In this document: one piece after another, positions 45,462-56,800 of the stretch
How the letters are laid out: each line of letters begins with the position of its first letter
Numbering within the stretch: position 1 is the stretch's first letter
NCBI GenBank assembly: GCA_026826555.1
Contig: JAKSZT010038683.1
Location: 300,481 to 364,480, forward strand
Source: Tolypeutes matacus
Taxonomy: Eukaryota; Chordata; Mammalia; Cingulata; Chlamyphoridae
Direction: 5' to 3'
Length of the DNA: 64,000 bases
Notes under the pieces: generated by a model
The model's input: only the letters and a program-made list of their open reading frames with translations
What the model was told of the DNA's origin: nothing
The model's database searches: none
Made by a program: the position numbers and the translations under genes

Positions 45462-47239
45462 GGCAGAAGATGGCATTAGAGTAGGAGGGCACACACTGCA
45501 AGCTCCCAGAGAAGGCCGATTGTGGAAGGGTTCCTGCCCAGGGCTCTGTGCTGTGCATGCGTGGATGAGAAGCTTGGGACATATATCTGTGCGGATCAAT
45601 GGCGTGGATGGAACGGTAGAGATTCATGAGTTTTAAGGCTCCCGGTGGTGTTTTGCACAGACGGCTGAGCCCCGCGGTTAGGGAGGAAAAATAAAATAAA
45701 ATAAAACTGGCCATCTGGAGCCACGAGGATGGCGCAAAAGTTTTATTTTCTGGGGATCTGCCAGCCTGGCGCCCCTTGGACCTTGTGTGAACAGAACAAA
45801 TGAGCTAATCAGCACTCGGTGAACCTGAGGGGGGATTTTGGTCTGGGAAAGGAGCTGATTTCCATATTAACCCAGGGATAAGACCCAGGCCGCAACGGAG
45901 CCAAGAAGAAGGGACACTTCCCAAAAAAGGGAAGGTTCTGTTGGAAGACAGGGAAGGGTATTTTATATTTTTAGACATCGATCTGGCTGCCTGCACCGCC
46001 CCATAGCTTTGGGGAGCAGATAAGCCGACCTGAAGCAGGATTAGGCAGAGAGCAGAAGCGAATCTGCACTCAAACTGATTTACTGAGCAGCCCGGTGATG
46101 CTCGAGCTCGGCTCCAGAAGGGGCAGAATCCGCCAACTTTAGCACTCCTCACTGACTAACTACAGAGCTACAGCTAACCTGGGGAGTCCGGAAAGTGGGA
46201 CGTGCTTGATTAAATTCCACAGGCCCAGATAGGGTCCCTTCTGTAAGGGGGTTGGTCTAGAGGAGGAATTATTTTGGGTCCTGCATTTGGCTAAAAAAAT
46301 AAAAATTAAAAAAAAAAAGTGAGGTCACCTCAACAAATGAAAAATAAATTCTTTTTCATTTAGTTTAATAGCTAAAAGCTGCTTCAGGACCTGCTTATAG
46401 AATCTTGTGGGGAAATTGATAAACACAAGTAGGCAGGAAGGATCCATGTGGACCCTAGGGGAATCATTGACCTCCCCTTAGCTCTGTTTGACTGCTTGCC
46501 TGTGTGGATCTTTGGTTTCTCTCCATTTCTTCCTGGTCTCTTGCTATTATTTCCTCTTTCCTGCCCCCTTCCTTTTTCCTTCTATTTATTTTTAAGTAGG
46601 TGCTGTCACCTTGTCGCTTCTTTGCTGGGCTTCTTATACAGTAATTTCCCACTCGCTGTATATATTGATTCTGTATTACAAACTATCGCTTATCCTTCCT
46701 GTATCTTTCTGCATTCTGTTTTCTGTTGTGGCTCTTAGACATTTTTTCATAGGCCCACAACTTAAGATGTCAATTTCTATTCCATCTATTATTTTTTCTT
46801 CTTCTTCTTTTTTTTTTATTAGTATTAACTTTTTCCTTTCAGACATTTCTTTACTATTTCTCTCCCTCCTCATAATTCTAGCCTTCTAAATCACTATATA
46901 TTTATTCCTCCATTTGTTTCCCAGTCCATTGTAGGAACTCCATATTTTTTCCTAGTACTCTACACTGCCTACCCAAGTTAAATATTCATCTCATTAAGTC
47001 TTATTTTGCCCCTCTTCTAACTTTTATCAATATTTCTATTATCCTTCTGCATTCCTTACATCTTTTGATTCCTCTAGCCCTAACCTTTTGCCTTCAAGGG
47101 AACATAGAAAGAAGCAAGGAAATAAAATAGGAAGAAAAACTGCCAAAGAGAAAATTTAACTCACACACAGAACCAACAGATAAATAAAATTCTAGAGCAT
47201 AAGAAAAGCTAACCAACTGAACAAACCCATCAAGATAAT
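45462..47239 (+). promoter_or_regulatory. L1 5' UTR (internal promoter region)
   Basis: Starts with AAGATGGC, the core of the YY1-type site used for start choice in other L1s. The first 700 bp hold the CpG-containing part (for example GAGCCCCGCGGTTAGG near 45,665). An A-rich tract at 46,291-46,318 and a pyrimidine-rich second half follow. No tandem monomers are visible. The frames at 45,805-46,152 (minus) and 46,448-46,738 (plus) have no support as genes. Confidence 0.75.
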
Positions 47240-48219
47240 ATGATGACCAGAGGGCAACAGAAAAATACAAATGACTCTGAGAAACTGGAAAACACGGACC
47301 AGTCTAATGCACAAAATAAAAACCAGGAAGCAATGCAGAACATTGCACAACTAATCAAAGCTATCCAAACAAATATCATGGACCAACTTAAAGAACTGAA
47401 GGAAGAGATTAAGGATATAAAGAAGACACTGGGAGAACATACAGAAGAAATAGCTAACATGCCTAAAAAGGTAATGGATATGATGGTGAACAAAGGCACA
47501 AGCCAAGAAATGAAAAAGACGCTGGACTTACATGGCAGCAGATTTGAACAGGCAGAGGAAAGAATTAGTGATATGGAGACAATACAGTTGAAATCAAAGA
47601 GATTGCAGAACAGATAGACAAAAAGATAGAAAAAATCCAGCATGGTCTCAGGGAATTAACCGCTAATACAAAATGGACCAACATACGCATTATGGGCATG
47701 CCAGAAGGAGAAGAGAAGGGAAAGGGAACAGAAGGATTGTTGAAGGAAATTATGGCTGAAAACTTCCCAACTCTATTGAGAGAGATGGATGTGTAGATCC
47801 AGGAAGCACAGCACACCCCAAATAGTATAAATCCCAACAGGCTAACTCCAAGACATATACTTGTCAAACTGTCCAATGCTCAAGACAAAGAGAAAATACT
47901 CAAGGCAGCAAGAGAAAAGAGAACCATCACATACAAGGGAAGCACAATAAGATTAAGTGCTGATCTCTCAGCTGAAACCATGGAGGCAAGAAGACAGTGG
48001 TATGACATAGTCAAAACACTAAAAGAAAAAAACTTCCAGCCACGAATACTCTATCCAGCCAAATTGGCATTCAAAAATGATGGAGAGTTCAAAATATTCA
48101 CAGATAAACAGCAATTAAGAGAGTATGTGAAGAAGAAACCTGCACTTCAAGAAATACTAAAGGAATCTCTACAAGTTGAAAGGAAAAAACAAGGGAGAGA
48201 GAGTTGGAGGAGAGTTTAA
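47240..48219 (+). pseudogene. L1 ORF1 (ORF1p, RNA-binding), frameshifted
   Basis: ORF1p coats L1 RNA as a trimer. The ATG at 47,240 opens a charged coiled-coil region (to about 47,570; LKELKEEIKDIKKTLGEHTE). A frameshift at about 47,580 moves the frame, after which the RRM-like part is recognisable by IRIMGMPEGEEKGKG near 47,690. An in-frame TAG lies at about 47,793. The C-terminal domain then reads RQWYDIVKTLKEKNFQPRIL from about 47,995 and ends at TAA 48,217. Length, about 325 codons, is normal for the family, so only point damage has occurred. ORF2 starts 64 bases after the stop. Confidence 0.9.
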
Positions 48220-48283
48220 AAACAACTGAAAAGTCAAAAAGAGAAACAAAACAACATATGACATACATTAACCCAAAGAAAAA

Positions 48284-51200
48284 ATGGCTGAAGTAACAAA
48301 TTCGTTACGAGTAATAACACTGAATGTTATGGATTAAATTCACCAATCAAAAGACACAAATTGGCGGAATGGATAAGAAAATATGATCCATCTATATGCT
48401 CTCTACAAGAAATCCACCTTCAACCCAGGGATTCAAGGAGGCTGAAATTGAATGGCTGGTAAATCATTTTACAAGCTAAAAATATCCAAAAAAGGGCAGG
48501 AGTAGTTATTCTAATATCAGACAAAATATACTTTAAATGCAAAACTTTTGTAAGAGACAAAGATGGACAGTACATATTAGTAAAAGGAGTAATCGCTCAA
48601 GAAGAGAAAACAATCATCAACGTTTATGCACCTAATCGACGTGCCTCAAAATACGTGTGGCAAACTCTGGAAAAACGAAGAGGAGAAATAAATGCCTCTA
48701 CAATTATAGCAGGGGACGTCAAAACACCCCTATCATCATTAGACAGAACATCTGGGCAGAAAATCAATAAAGAAACTAAGGCACTCAACAATACATTAGA
48801 TGATTTGTATTTAATAGACATATACAGAACACTACACCCAAATACAGCGGGTTTTACATTCTTCTCGAGTTCACATGGAACATACTACAAAATAGACCAC
48901 ATGCTAGGCCACAAAACAACACTTAATGAATTCAGAAAGATTGAGATCATACAAAGTAATTTCTCTGACCACAACGGAATGAAGTTGGAAATCAATAAGG
49001 GCCAGAGAAATAGGTTAGGCACAAGGATATGGAAGTTAAACAACACACTCTTAGACAAACAGTGGGTCAAAGAGGAAATTTCAAAAGAAATCAGTAACTA
49101 CCTTGAAACTAATGAAAATGACAACACAACATATCAAAACCTATGGGATGCAGCAAAAGCAGTCCTGAGAGGGAAGTTCATAGCCATAAATTAATATATT
49201 AAAAAAGAAGAAAGAGCGAAAATTGAAGACCTAACTGCACACTTGGAGGAATTGGAAAAACAACAACAAACTAAACCTAAAGGAAGTAGAAAGCAGGAAA
49301 TAACAAACATTAGAGCAGAACTAAATAAAATAGAGAATAAGAAAGCACTGGCAACAATAAACAAAACCAAAAGCTGTTTCTTCGAGAATAGCAACAAAAT
49401 TGACAAACCCTTAGCCAGACTAAGAAAGAAAAAGAGAGAACAGATGCAAATATGTAAAATAAGGAATGAGCAAGGTAATATCACTACTGACCCCACAGAA
49501 ATAAAGAGTATCATAAGAGGATAATTTGAAAAATTATATGCCAACAAGAATGACAATTTAGAGGAAATGGACAAGTTTCTAGAAACCCACAAACAGCCGA
49601 CATTGATGAAAGAAGAAATAGATGAACTCAACAGTCCAATTACAAGTAAAGAGATAGACTCAATCATTAAAAACCTCCCAACTAAGAAGAGTCCAGGACC
49701 AGATGGCTTCACAGCTGAATTCTACCAAACCTTCCGGAAAGAGCTAACACCAATTCTACTTAAGCTCTTCCAAAAAATAGAAGTAGAAGGAATATTACCT
49801 TACTCATTCTATGATGCCAACATTACCCTAATACCAAAACCAAATGAAGATACCACAAGAAAGGAAAATTACAGACCAATTTCTCTAATGAACCTAGATA
49901 CTAAAATCCTTAACAAAATACTTGCTAATCGCATTCAACAACATACCAAAAGGATTATACACCATGACCAAGTGGGTTTCATCCTGGGTATGCAAGGATG
50001 GTTCAATATAAGAAAATCAATCAATGTAATACATCACATAAACAAACTGAAAAAAAAAATCACATGATCATCTCTATAGATGCAGAAAAAGCATTTGACA
50101 AAATACAGCACTCTTTCCTCATAAAAACACTACAAAAGGTAGGAATAGATGGAAACTTTCTGAAAATGATAAAGGGTATATATGAAAAACCCAAAGCTAA
50201 CATCATTTTCAATGGTGAAATCCTAAAAGCCTTCCCTCTGAGATCGGGAACAAGACAAGGATGCCCACTATCACCAGTCCTATTTAACATTGTCTTAGAA
50301 GTACTTACACGATCACTGAGACAAGAAAAGGACATAAAAGGCATCCAGATTGGAAAAGAAGAAGTAAAATTTCATTATTTGCAGATGACATGATCCTATA
50401 CATAGAAAGCCCTGAAAAATCTACAACAAGGCTTCTAGAACTTATAAAGGAGTTCAGTAATGTTGCAGCCTATAACATCAATGCTCAAAAATCAGTAGTA
50501 TTTCTGTACACCAATAATGAGCACACTGAGGAGGAAATCAGGAAAAAAATACCATTTACAATAGTAAGTAAAAGAATCAAACACCTAGGAATAAATTTAA
50601 CTAAAAATGTAAAGGACTTATATACAGAAAACTACACAACACTGTTAAAGGAAATCAAAGAAGACTTAAATAAATGGAAAAATATTCCCTGTTCATGGAT
50701 AGGAAGACCAATCATCATCAAGATGTCTATTCTACTCAAAGTAATCTACAGATTTAATGCAATCCCAATAAAAGTCAACACTATATTTTTTAAGGAACTG
50801 GAAAAACTAACCACAAAATATTTTTGTAGAGGCAGGAGGCCACAAATTCCCAAAGATATATTGAAAAAGAAAATAAAATTGGAGGTATCACATTACCTGA
50901 CTTTAAAACATACTACAAAGCTACAGTGATCAAAATAGCGTGGTATTGGCAAAAGGATAGACCTACTGGCTAATGGAACCGAATTGAGAGTTTTGATATA
51001 GATCCTCACATATACAGTCATCTGATATTTGACAAGGCTATGAAGCCCACTCTGTTTGGAGAGAATGGCCTCTTTTACAAGTGGTGCTTGGAGAACTGGA
51101 TATCCATATCCAAAAGAATGAGAGAAGAATACCATCTCACACCTTATACAAAAATCAACTCAAGATGGATCAAAGATCTAAATATAAGAGCCAAAACCAT

Positions 51201-52097
51201 AAAAACCTTAGAAGATAATGTAAGGAAGCATCTACAAGACCTTGTAATAGGAAATGGTTTCATGAACTTCACAGCCAAAGCTCGAGCAGCAAGAGAAAAA
51301 ATTGATAAATGGGATCTCCTCAAAATTAAAAACTCTGCACCTCAAAAGATGTTATTAAGAAAATATAAAGGCAGCCTACCCAATGGGAAAAAATATTCGG
51401 CAAACATATATCTGATAGGAGCCTAATATCCTGCATATATAAAGAAATCCTACACCTTGAAAATAAAAGGACAAACAACCCATTTAAAAAATGGGCAAGT
51501 GACCTGAAAAGACACTTCTCCAAGGAAGAAATACAAATGGCTAAAAAGCACATGAAAAAATGCTCAACATCATTTGCTATCAGGGAAATGCAAATCAAAA
51601 CTACTATGAGATACCATCTTACACCCATCAGAATGGCAGCTATTAAAAAAACAAGAGACACTAAATGTTGGAGAGGATGTGGAGGAATAGGAACCCTCAT
51701 CTACTGCTGATGGGACTGCGGTATGGTCCAGCCACTGTGGAGGAAAGTTTGGCGGTTCCTCAGAAAACTAGCAATAGATCTTCCATACGATCCAGCAATT
51801 CCACTGCTGGGTATATACCCAGAAGAACTGAAAAGAAAAACACAAACAGATATGTGCACACCAATGTTCATAGCGGCATTGTTCACCATTGCCAAAAGTT
51901 GGAATCAGCCCCGGTGCCCATCAACAGACGAGTGGATAAGCAAAATGTGGTACATACATACAATGGAATATTACTCAGATGTAAGAAGGAACAAAGTAAT
52001 AACACATGGAATAACATGGATCAATATTGAAGACCTTATGTTGAGTAAAGCAAGCCAGGCACTGAAGGATGAACAGTATATGACCTCACTGATCTGA
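48284..52097 (+). pseudogene. L1 ORF2 (endonuclease and reverse transcriptase), broken
   Basis: ORF2p nicks target DNA and reverse-transcribes L1 RNA there. The ATG at 48,284 starts MAEVTNSLRVITLNV, the usual endonuclease opening. A one-base loss near 48,330 shifts the frame; the endonuclease C-terminal half is open at 48,655-49,194. Stops follow at 49,192 and 49,522, then the RT at 49,567-50,067 ([13 protein letters not shown]). A frameshift in an A run at about 50,055 and another just upstream of 50,378 bracket the RT core; the catalytic FADD codons are intact at 50,378-50,389. Later shifts lie near 50,930 and 51,430. The C-terminal domain is readable (LLGIYPEELKRKTQTD) to the stop at 52,095. 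Total span equals about 1,270 codons, the normal length. Confidence 0.92.
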
Positions 52098-54831
52098 ATT
52101 GAGGTAAGTGAGCAGTCTCTGAGAACCATTGTCTGAAAGATAGCCTAACAGAAGAGAGTAAGAGAAGAGCAGGCTTTTAGCCATCACCCATATGGACATA
52201 ATCTATTGTAAAGGGATAGAGTGTGGTTGCATGTTGGGGGATGGGGCAGATGAGTGGTGGTGTTCCTGGGTTTGGTGGTGCAGCACTGGGGGGTGGGTGG
52301 ATTAGGAAGTGCTGGTTCAAATCCCCAGGGCATGTAACTGTGAATCTTGACATTCCATGGGTAGGGAGAGGGTGGTATCAGTGGCCCTGGGGGGCTGGGG
52401 GGAAGGGAACAGTCAAGATCTCATGGGGTGTTTGGTGGTCATAGGGAAAGTTTTTCATTACCTTACAGTAATGGACACAGGACATGGTAAATATCATCAA
52501 AATTATTAAACTGTATCATCTAAATTGTAAACTATACTGTAAATCATTTTCAATGTTTAGTTGATATATTTTGCTATTTGTATAACAGTTATAAGAATGC
52601 TAACATTAAAAAAAAGGGGATGGTTAATATGGGGTGGGGAAGGAGTGGTAGTTTCGTATCTGGGAGTCTCCGGCACTCCTTATGTGACTTTGCTGTGACC
52701 TAAAACTTCTTTGAAAATCAAATGAAAAATTGGGAGACAATGGGGATTGAGAGGGGGAAGGTGTCACGGCACACCAGACATCTGAAAACACAGTGATAAA
52801 AGGAAGGAAAGAGAAGGAAAAGAGAAAGGAAAAGGAAATGAATATATATATATACATATATATGTATATATATATATTTTTTAAAGGCATTTTCTTTGCC
52901 TTTTTGCCCATTTTTTGAATGTCCCAATCCGCTTATTATATTTTATATTGCTTTGTTTTTTGTTTGATTATTTGTTTTTTTTTTCATTCTCTTTTCTTTT
53001 TTTTTTCCCCTGAGTTTCCTTATGTTTGTCTCTTGCATGTAAGCTTATCATACTTGTTTCTTTTTCCTAGTAAGTGTATTTGATTATTTTATGGACACCA
53101 TGTTCATGGAAGATTTGGATCACAGAAGGGTTACAATGGGTACTGCAGGGGATTATTGGTGGGGGGTGTCTGGAAGGGGGGTTTCATGGTAATTAGTTCA
53201 TCCGAATATACATGAAAGATATATAAAATCATTCAAAAGATCAAAAGATAGGGCATGGTCACGATGGGTGGACGATCACACAATAAATGAGGGAATCTGA
53301 ATTCCTAGCCAGGAGAGCTCTTCCATAGTCTCCAAGGGAGCAGCAATAGTTCTCTGAGTGCAGGGACAGAGTCTGTCAAAAGAGGATGACCCACTGATGT
53401 GTTCTTTTTCTTGATGGCTACCCTTTTGAGTCTTTGCTCTTGTAACTCAGACTTAGCCTGCAGTTATGGGTTGCCTAAGGGTTGCTACCTGGGAGCCTCC
53501 TTGTTGCTCAAATGTGGCCTCTCTCTAAACCAAACTCAGTATATGAATGCTTTATCTTCCCCCCAACGTGGGATATGACTGCTGGGAATGAGCCTCCCTG
53601 GCAACGAGGGATTAATACCAAGTGCCAACTGGCAACACAACTGGAGAAAGACCTTGAATTAAAGGGGGAAAAAGTAAAGAAAAATGAGTTCAAGTGGCTA
53701 AGAGACTTCAAAGATATTCAGGAATTCATCCCAGAGGTAACTCTTATGCACACCTCATTAGGAGCTCATAGAACATGTAAGTGCCTATCACCCCACATAG
53801 AGGGGCTCCTGAGAGCTCTGGAGACATCCAGGTCCTATATAAGTGGGGTTAGACCCAGAGACTGATGCCTTATCAGTGGGCTCTATTTTGGAATCTGTGC
53901 TCCTGAGAGTGACAGAATTAGACTCAAATAAGTCCTCCCTGCACATGGTTCATCAGTCCCTTCTCTTCAAACCTATATGTGATGCTGAAGTTCTTAGGTA
54001 TACTTCCAGAGACTGGAGCCTCAGGACTACCTATGTGTCAAGTGTGCATGGATTCTAGGTGGAGCTGCAACTCCTACCCTACAGCTCAATGGACTCATCC
54101 AAGTCACCTGGCGAGTAGACAACGATGTGCAATGGCCATCCCAGGGAATTGAGCGGGCCTGCATCAGCAGGCAGTATCATCCCCCCCACCATATCCATGG
54201 GATATAAGTCCTCTCTCACTTGGAGGTGGAGTGGACATCACCATCCAGTCCCCTCAGGATTGGGGGAAGAGCTATGGACTAGAGTGGACTTGATGGTATT
54301 CTGTTGTTCACATATGGTGATTCTAGCAATGGAAGAAATTATAACAATGAGGTGGAGCCAGTGGCCACTAGACACTTTTGAGGCAGGGAGGGGATGAGCA
54401 GTTGAAATACAGGGGCTTCTTTGGGATTTGGAGGTTGTCCTGATTACCTTTATGGCAACGGATGTAGGCCATTTTAAAATGGCAAATACCACTCAGAACT
54501 GTGTGGGAGAGAGTATTGTCTACGGTGTGAACTGTGGTCTATGGTTGGTGGCAAGGCCCCAGGATGTGTAAGTCAATTGAGGGTGGTGGACTACACTTGT
54601 GGGAGATGTTTGTGTGGGATGTGGTGGGAGGTGTGGGAGGTGGGCAACATGGGAATCCCAGTGGGTTCCGTGTAATATTTTGGGTATCTAAGCACCTCCT
54701 GAAATATATTTATATATATACAAAAATAACATTTTTGTAAGCAAATGCACTTATATGCATATATATTTATATATCATTTTGCAAATGTTGGTATGTATTA
54801 TGAAAATTTTGATTTTTACCCACAATAAAAA
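52098..54831 (+). other. Composite L1 3' UTR, 2.7 kb
   Basis: Two joined parts. The first, to about 52,735, has a G-rich tract (52,230-52,400, with runs such as GGGGGGCTGGGGGGAAGGG) and then a module matching the very end of the old L1s here: TTGTAAACTATACTGTAAAT near 52,525 and ACCTAAAACTTCTTTGAAAA near 52,700. A 400-bp linker with long T-rich runs follows. From about 53,130 a second, longer 3' end begins, collinear with the old copies at 29.3 and 5.9 kb, and it finishes in its own diverged version of the terminal module before CCCACAATAAA and poly(A). So the terminal module occurs twice. See the findings. Confidence 0.75.
53479..54058 (+). other. Recurrent open frame in the L1 3' extension
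   Basis: Open from 53,479, with the first in-frame ATG at 53,512 (MWPLSKPNSVYE). It stays open to a TGA at 53,863. At about 53,845 one extra base relative to the copy at 8.4 kb shifts the frame; in the other register the frame stays open (ILESVLLRVTELDSNKSS) to a stop at 54,056. Allowing that one shift, the span is about 190 codons. No signal peptide, membrane segment or known domain is evident. It could be a chance frame. Old copies keep parts of it in the same register. Confidence 0.4.
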
Positions 54832-54843
54832 AAAAAGTAATTA
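54832..54843 (+). repeat. L1 target-site duplication, right copy
   Basis: AAAAAGTAATTA, matching 45,450-45,461; the A residues merge with the poly(A) tail. Confidence 0.85.
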
Positions 54844-55289
54844 AGCAATATTCTGAATAGCATGTGACAGCATGTTTTTTTTTAATGGTTTTTCCCCTTT
54901 CTGATATTTCTGATGTGAATACCAGCTGAATATTTATTCACTTTGATTTATGGTTGGCTTTTCTTCCATATGAAAATGTTCATGCTGATGAAATTGGAAA
55001 TCAGGAAAGACTTTCCTCCATTCATTACAATTAGATATAAGTAATTTATTTTTTCATACTTGTTTCATTGAATATTTACTTCAGCAAGAATTATCTGCTG
55101 TTCTTCTAAAGTCTCCTGCTCTTGTTAAAGATTCTCCTGTCTGAATTTCTCTTGTAGGAGTTATTACTAACCTAGGTTTTTCTTTTGTGCACTTAGGCTG
55201 AAGCTCAGGATAAATGTCCTCCAGGTAAATATAGACAAAGATTTCTTCTGAGTGTAATTCATTCATGCCTAAATTAAAAATAAAGGCAT
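54844..55289. other. Flank of the zinc-finger relic, unassigned
   Basis: AT-rich. The stretch 55,081-55,289 could be the 3' tail of the zinc-finger exon, since it is open on the minus strand in continuity with finger debris, but it has no finger pattern. Confidence 0.4.
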
Positions 55290-56800
55290 TTATCAAAGAG
55301 TACATTGGCATAGAATTATACTCCTGTGTGGGTTTTCTCATTTGTTTAAACAATAGTCTATGGATAAAGTCTATTCTATATTCATTACATTTATATTGTG
55401 AGTTCTCTCATGTTTTCTAAGGTTAGAAATCTGAAGGAAGGCTCTACCACATAGATGGCATCCAAAAACTTTCTTTCCAGTGTGAACCATCTCATGTTGT
55501 CTGAGGGTAAAATGTTGACTAAAGGATTTCCCACATAGTCAGTATTCATAAGATTTTTCTCCTGTGTGAGTGTTTGCATGTTGCCTAAGCTAAGATTTAT
55601 TGGAGACTTTCTCACATATATGATGACATTTGCTTGGTGTAGCAATTTGGCAGTATGATATAGTTATGAATTCCAAAAATAGATATTGGATTATGCTTGT
55701 AAACTGGTCTCTTCATCTGGCCATGATTAAATTATGACATGGGCCACATCGGTAAGGCATTGAGCCCCAACTCTGGTTGGATGGGGCATCAATGTTAAAG
55801 ACATGGCAAAGGACAGAGTTGGAGTTTTTGAGTTGGAATTCTGATGCAGAGTCTTGAGCTGGAGCCCTGGGAAGTAGGCATACAGAGGAGCTTGGTTGTG
55901 AAGGAGAGAAGACCCCGGGAAAACAATGAGTCATTTCCTGACATTTCACAGTTGGCCTTGTGAAGAGAGGCAAAGGCTATAGAGACTCATGGTCTACAGC
56001 TGGCCTGGATAAGGAAACAGAGGAGCTGAGCCCAGGGAGAAATGGAGCCCCTGGAAGAGAGGAACCCAAGAAACCTGGACCCTGGCAAACATCAGCAGTT
56101 GTATTGCTTCAACACATGACAATAGACTTTGTGAAGGAAGAAACTTATGCTTTATGGCCTGGTAACTGTAAGCTTCTACCCCAAATAAGTACCCTTTATA
56201 AAGACCAACAGATTAGTGGTATTTTGCATCAGTACCCCTTTGGCTGACTAATACACATGGCTTATGTCCAGTGTGGTTTTCTCATGTTTTCTAAGATTAG
56301 AATTCTGACTGAAGGTTTTCCCACAAAGATGGCCTTCAGAAAGCTTCCCTCCAGTGTGAGTGTCCTCATGTTGTCTAAGCACAGAAGATTTACTGAAGGC
56401 TATCCTACATACATGATATTTGTATGGTTTCTCTCCAATGTGCATGTTCTCATGTTATCTAAGGGAAGAAACTTGTATAAATACTTTGGCACATACATGA
56501 CATTTGTATTGTTTCTCTACAGTGTGAGTTTTCCAATGTTGTCTAAGGGAAGACCTTTGTCTAAAGACTTTACCACATGCACAGAATTTGTGTGGATTAT
56601 CTCCAGTGTGAATTTTCTCATGTTATCTAATGTACGATTTCCTGAAAGTTTTCCCACATATTTGACATCTGTATTTTTTCCTTCAGTGTGAGTTCTCACA
56701 TGTGGCCTAAGTTCAGAACTTTTTCTGAAAGCTCTCCCACATTGATGAGACTTATATGATTTATTTCTAGTGTAGATTTGATTATACTAATTAAAGGTTA
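55290..56800 (-). pseudogene. C2H2 zinc-finger exon relic
   Basis: On the minus strand the sequence shows the regular 84-base rhythm of a KRAB-type C2H2 finger array, which in intact genes binds DNA. The clearest piece, 56,445-56,248, reads HIGEKPYKYH, then SVLRQHEDTH, and GHLCGKTFSQ. HTGEKP-type linkers recur in worn form (HTEGKN near 56,690, LTQEKN near 55,560). Nearly every finger has lost a cysteine or histidine, and frameshifts and stops occur throughout. A solo LTR at 55,638-56,255 splits the array into about 700 and 350 bp. At least eight finger units are traceable. Its KRAB exon would be expected at higher coordinates on this strand; none was seen before the L1 at 57.4 kb. Confidence 0.9.
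55638..56255 (+). mobile_element. Solo LTR inside the zinc-finger array
   Basis: Starts TGTAGCAATTTGG and ends GGCTGACTAATACA, 618 bp; the same family and almost the same length as the LTR at 21,143-21,759. Flanking 5-mers cttgg and catgg agree at three of five bases. Finger sequence continues on both sides, which fixes the boundaries. Confidence 0.85.

Larger units (their letters stand above)
45462..54831 (+). mobile_element. Complete L1, about 9.4 kb, inactivated
   Basis: Runs from GGCAGAAGATGGCATTAGAG, a typical L1 5' start, to CCCACAATAAA plus poly(A), between copies of a 12-bp target duplication. It has a 1.8 kb 5' UTR, ORF1 (47,240-48,219), ORF2 (48,284-52,097) and a 2.7 kb 3' UTR. Both ORFs carry frameshifts and stops, so it cannot move by itself, but the damage is light: most domains are readable over long stretches. 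It is the best-preserved L1 here and the reference against which I read the others. At about 9.4 kb it exceeds the 6-8 kb usual for mammalian L1, and the excess lies mainly after ORF2. Confidence 0.93.

Noticed and set aside
45462..54831. Retrotransposition-competent L1
   Set aside because: ORF1 has a frameshift and a stop, and ORF2 has at least two stops and several frameshifts, including one just upstream of the FADD motif.
10072..56800. KRAB exon and zinc-finger exon as one minus-strand gene
   Set aside because: On the minus strand the KRAB exon would be 3' of the fingers and 45 kb away, the wrong order for this gene type.
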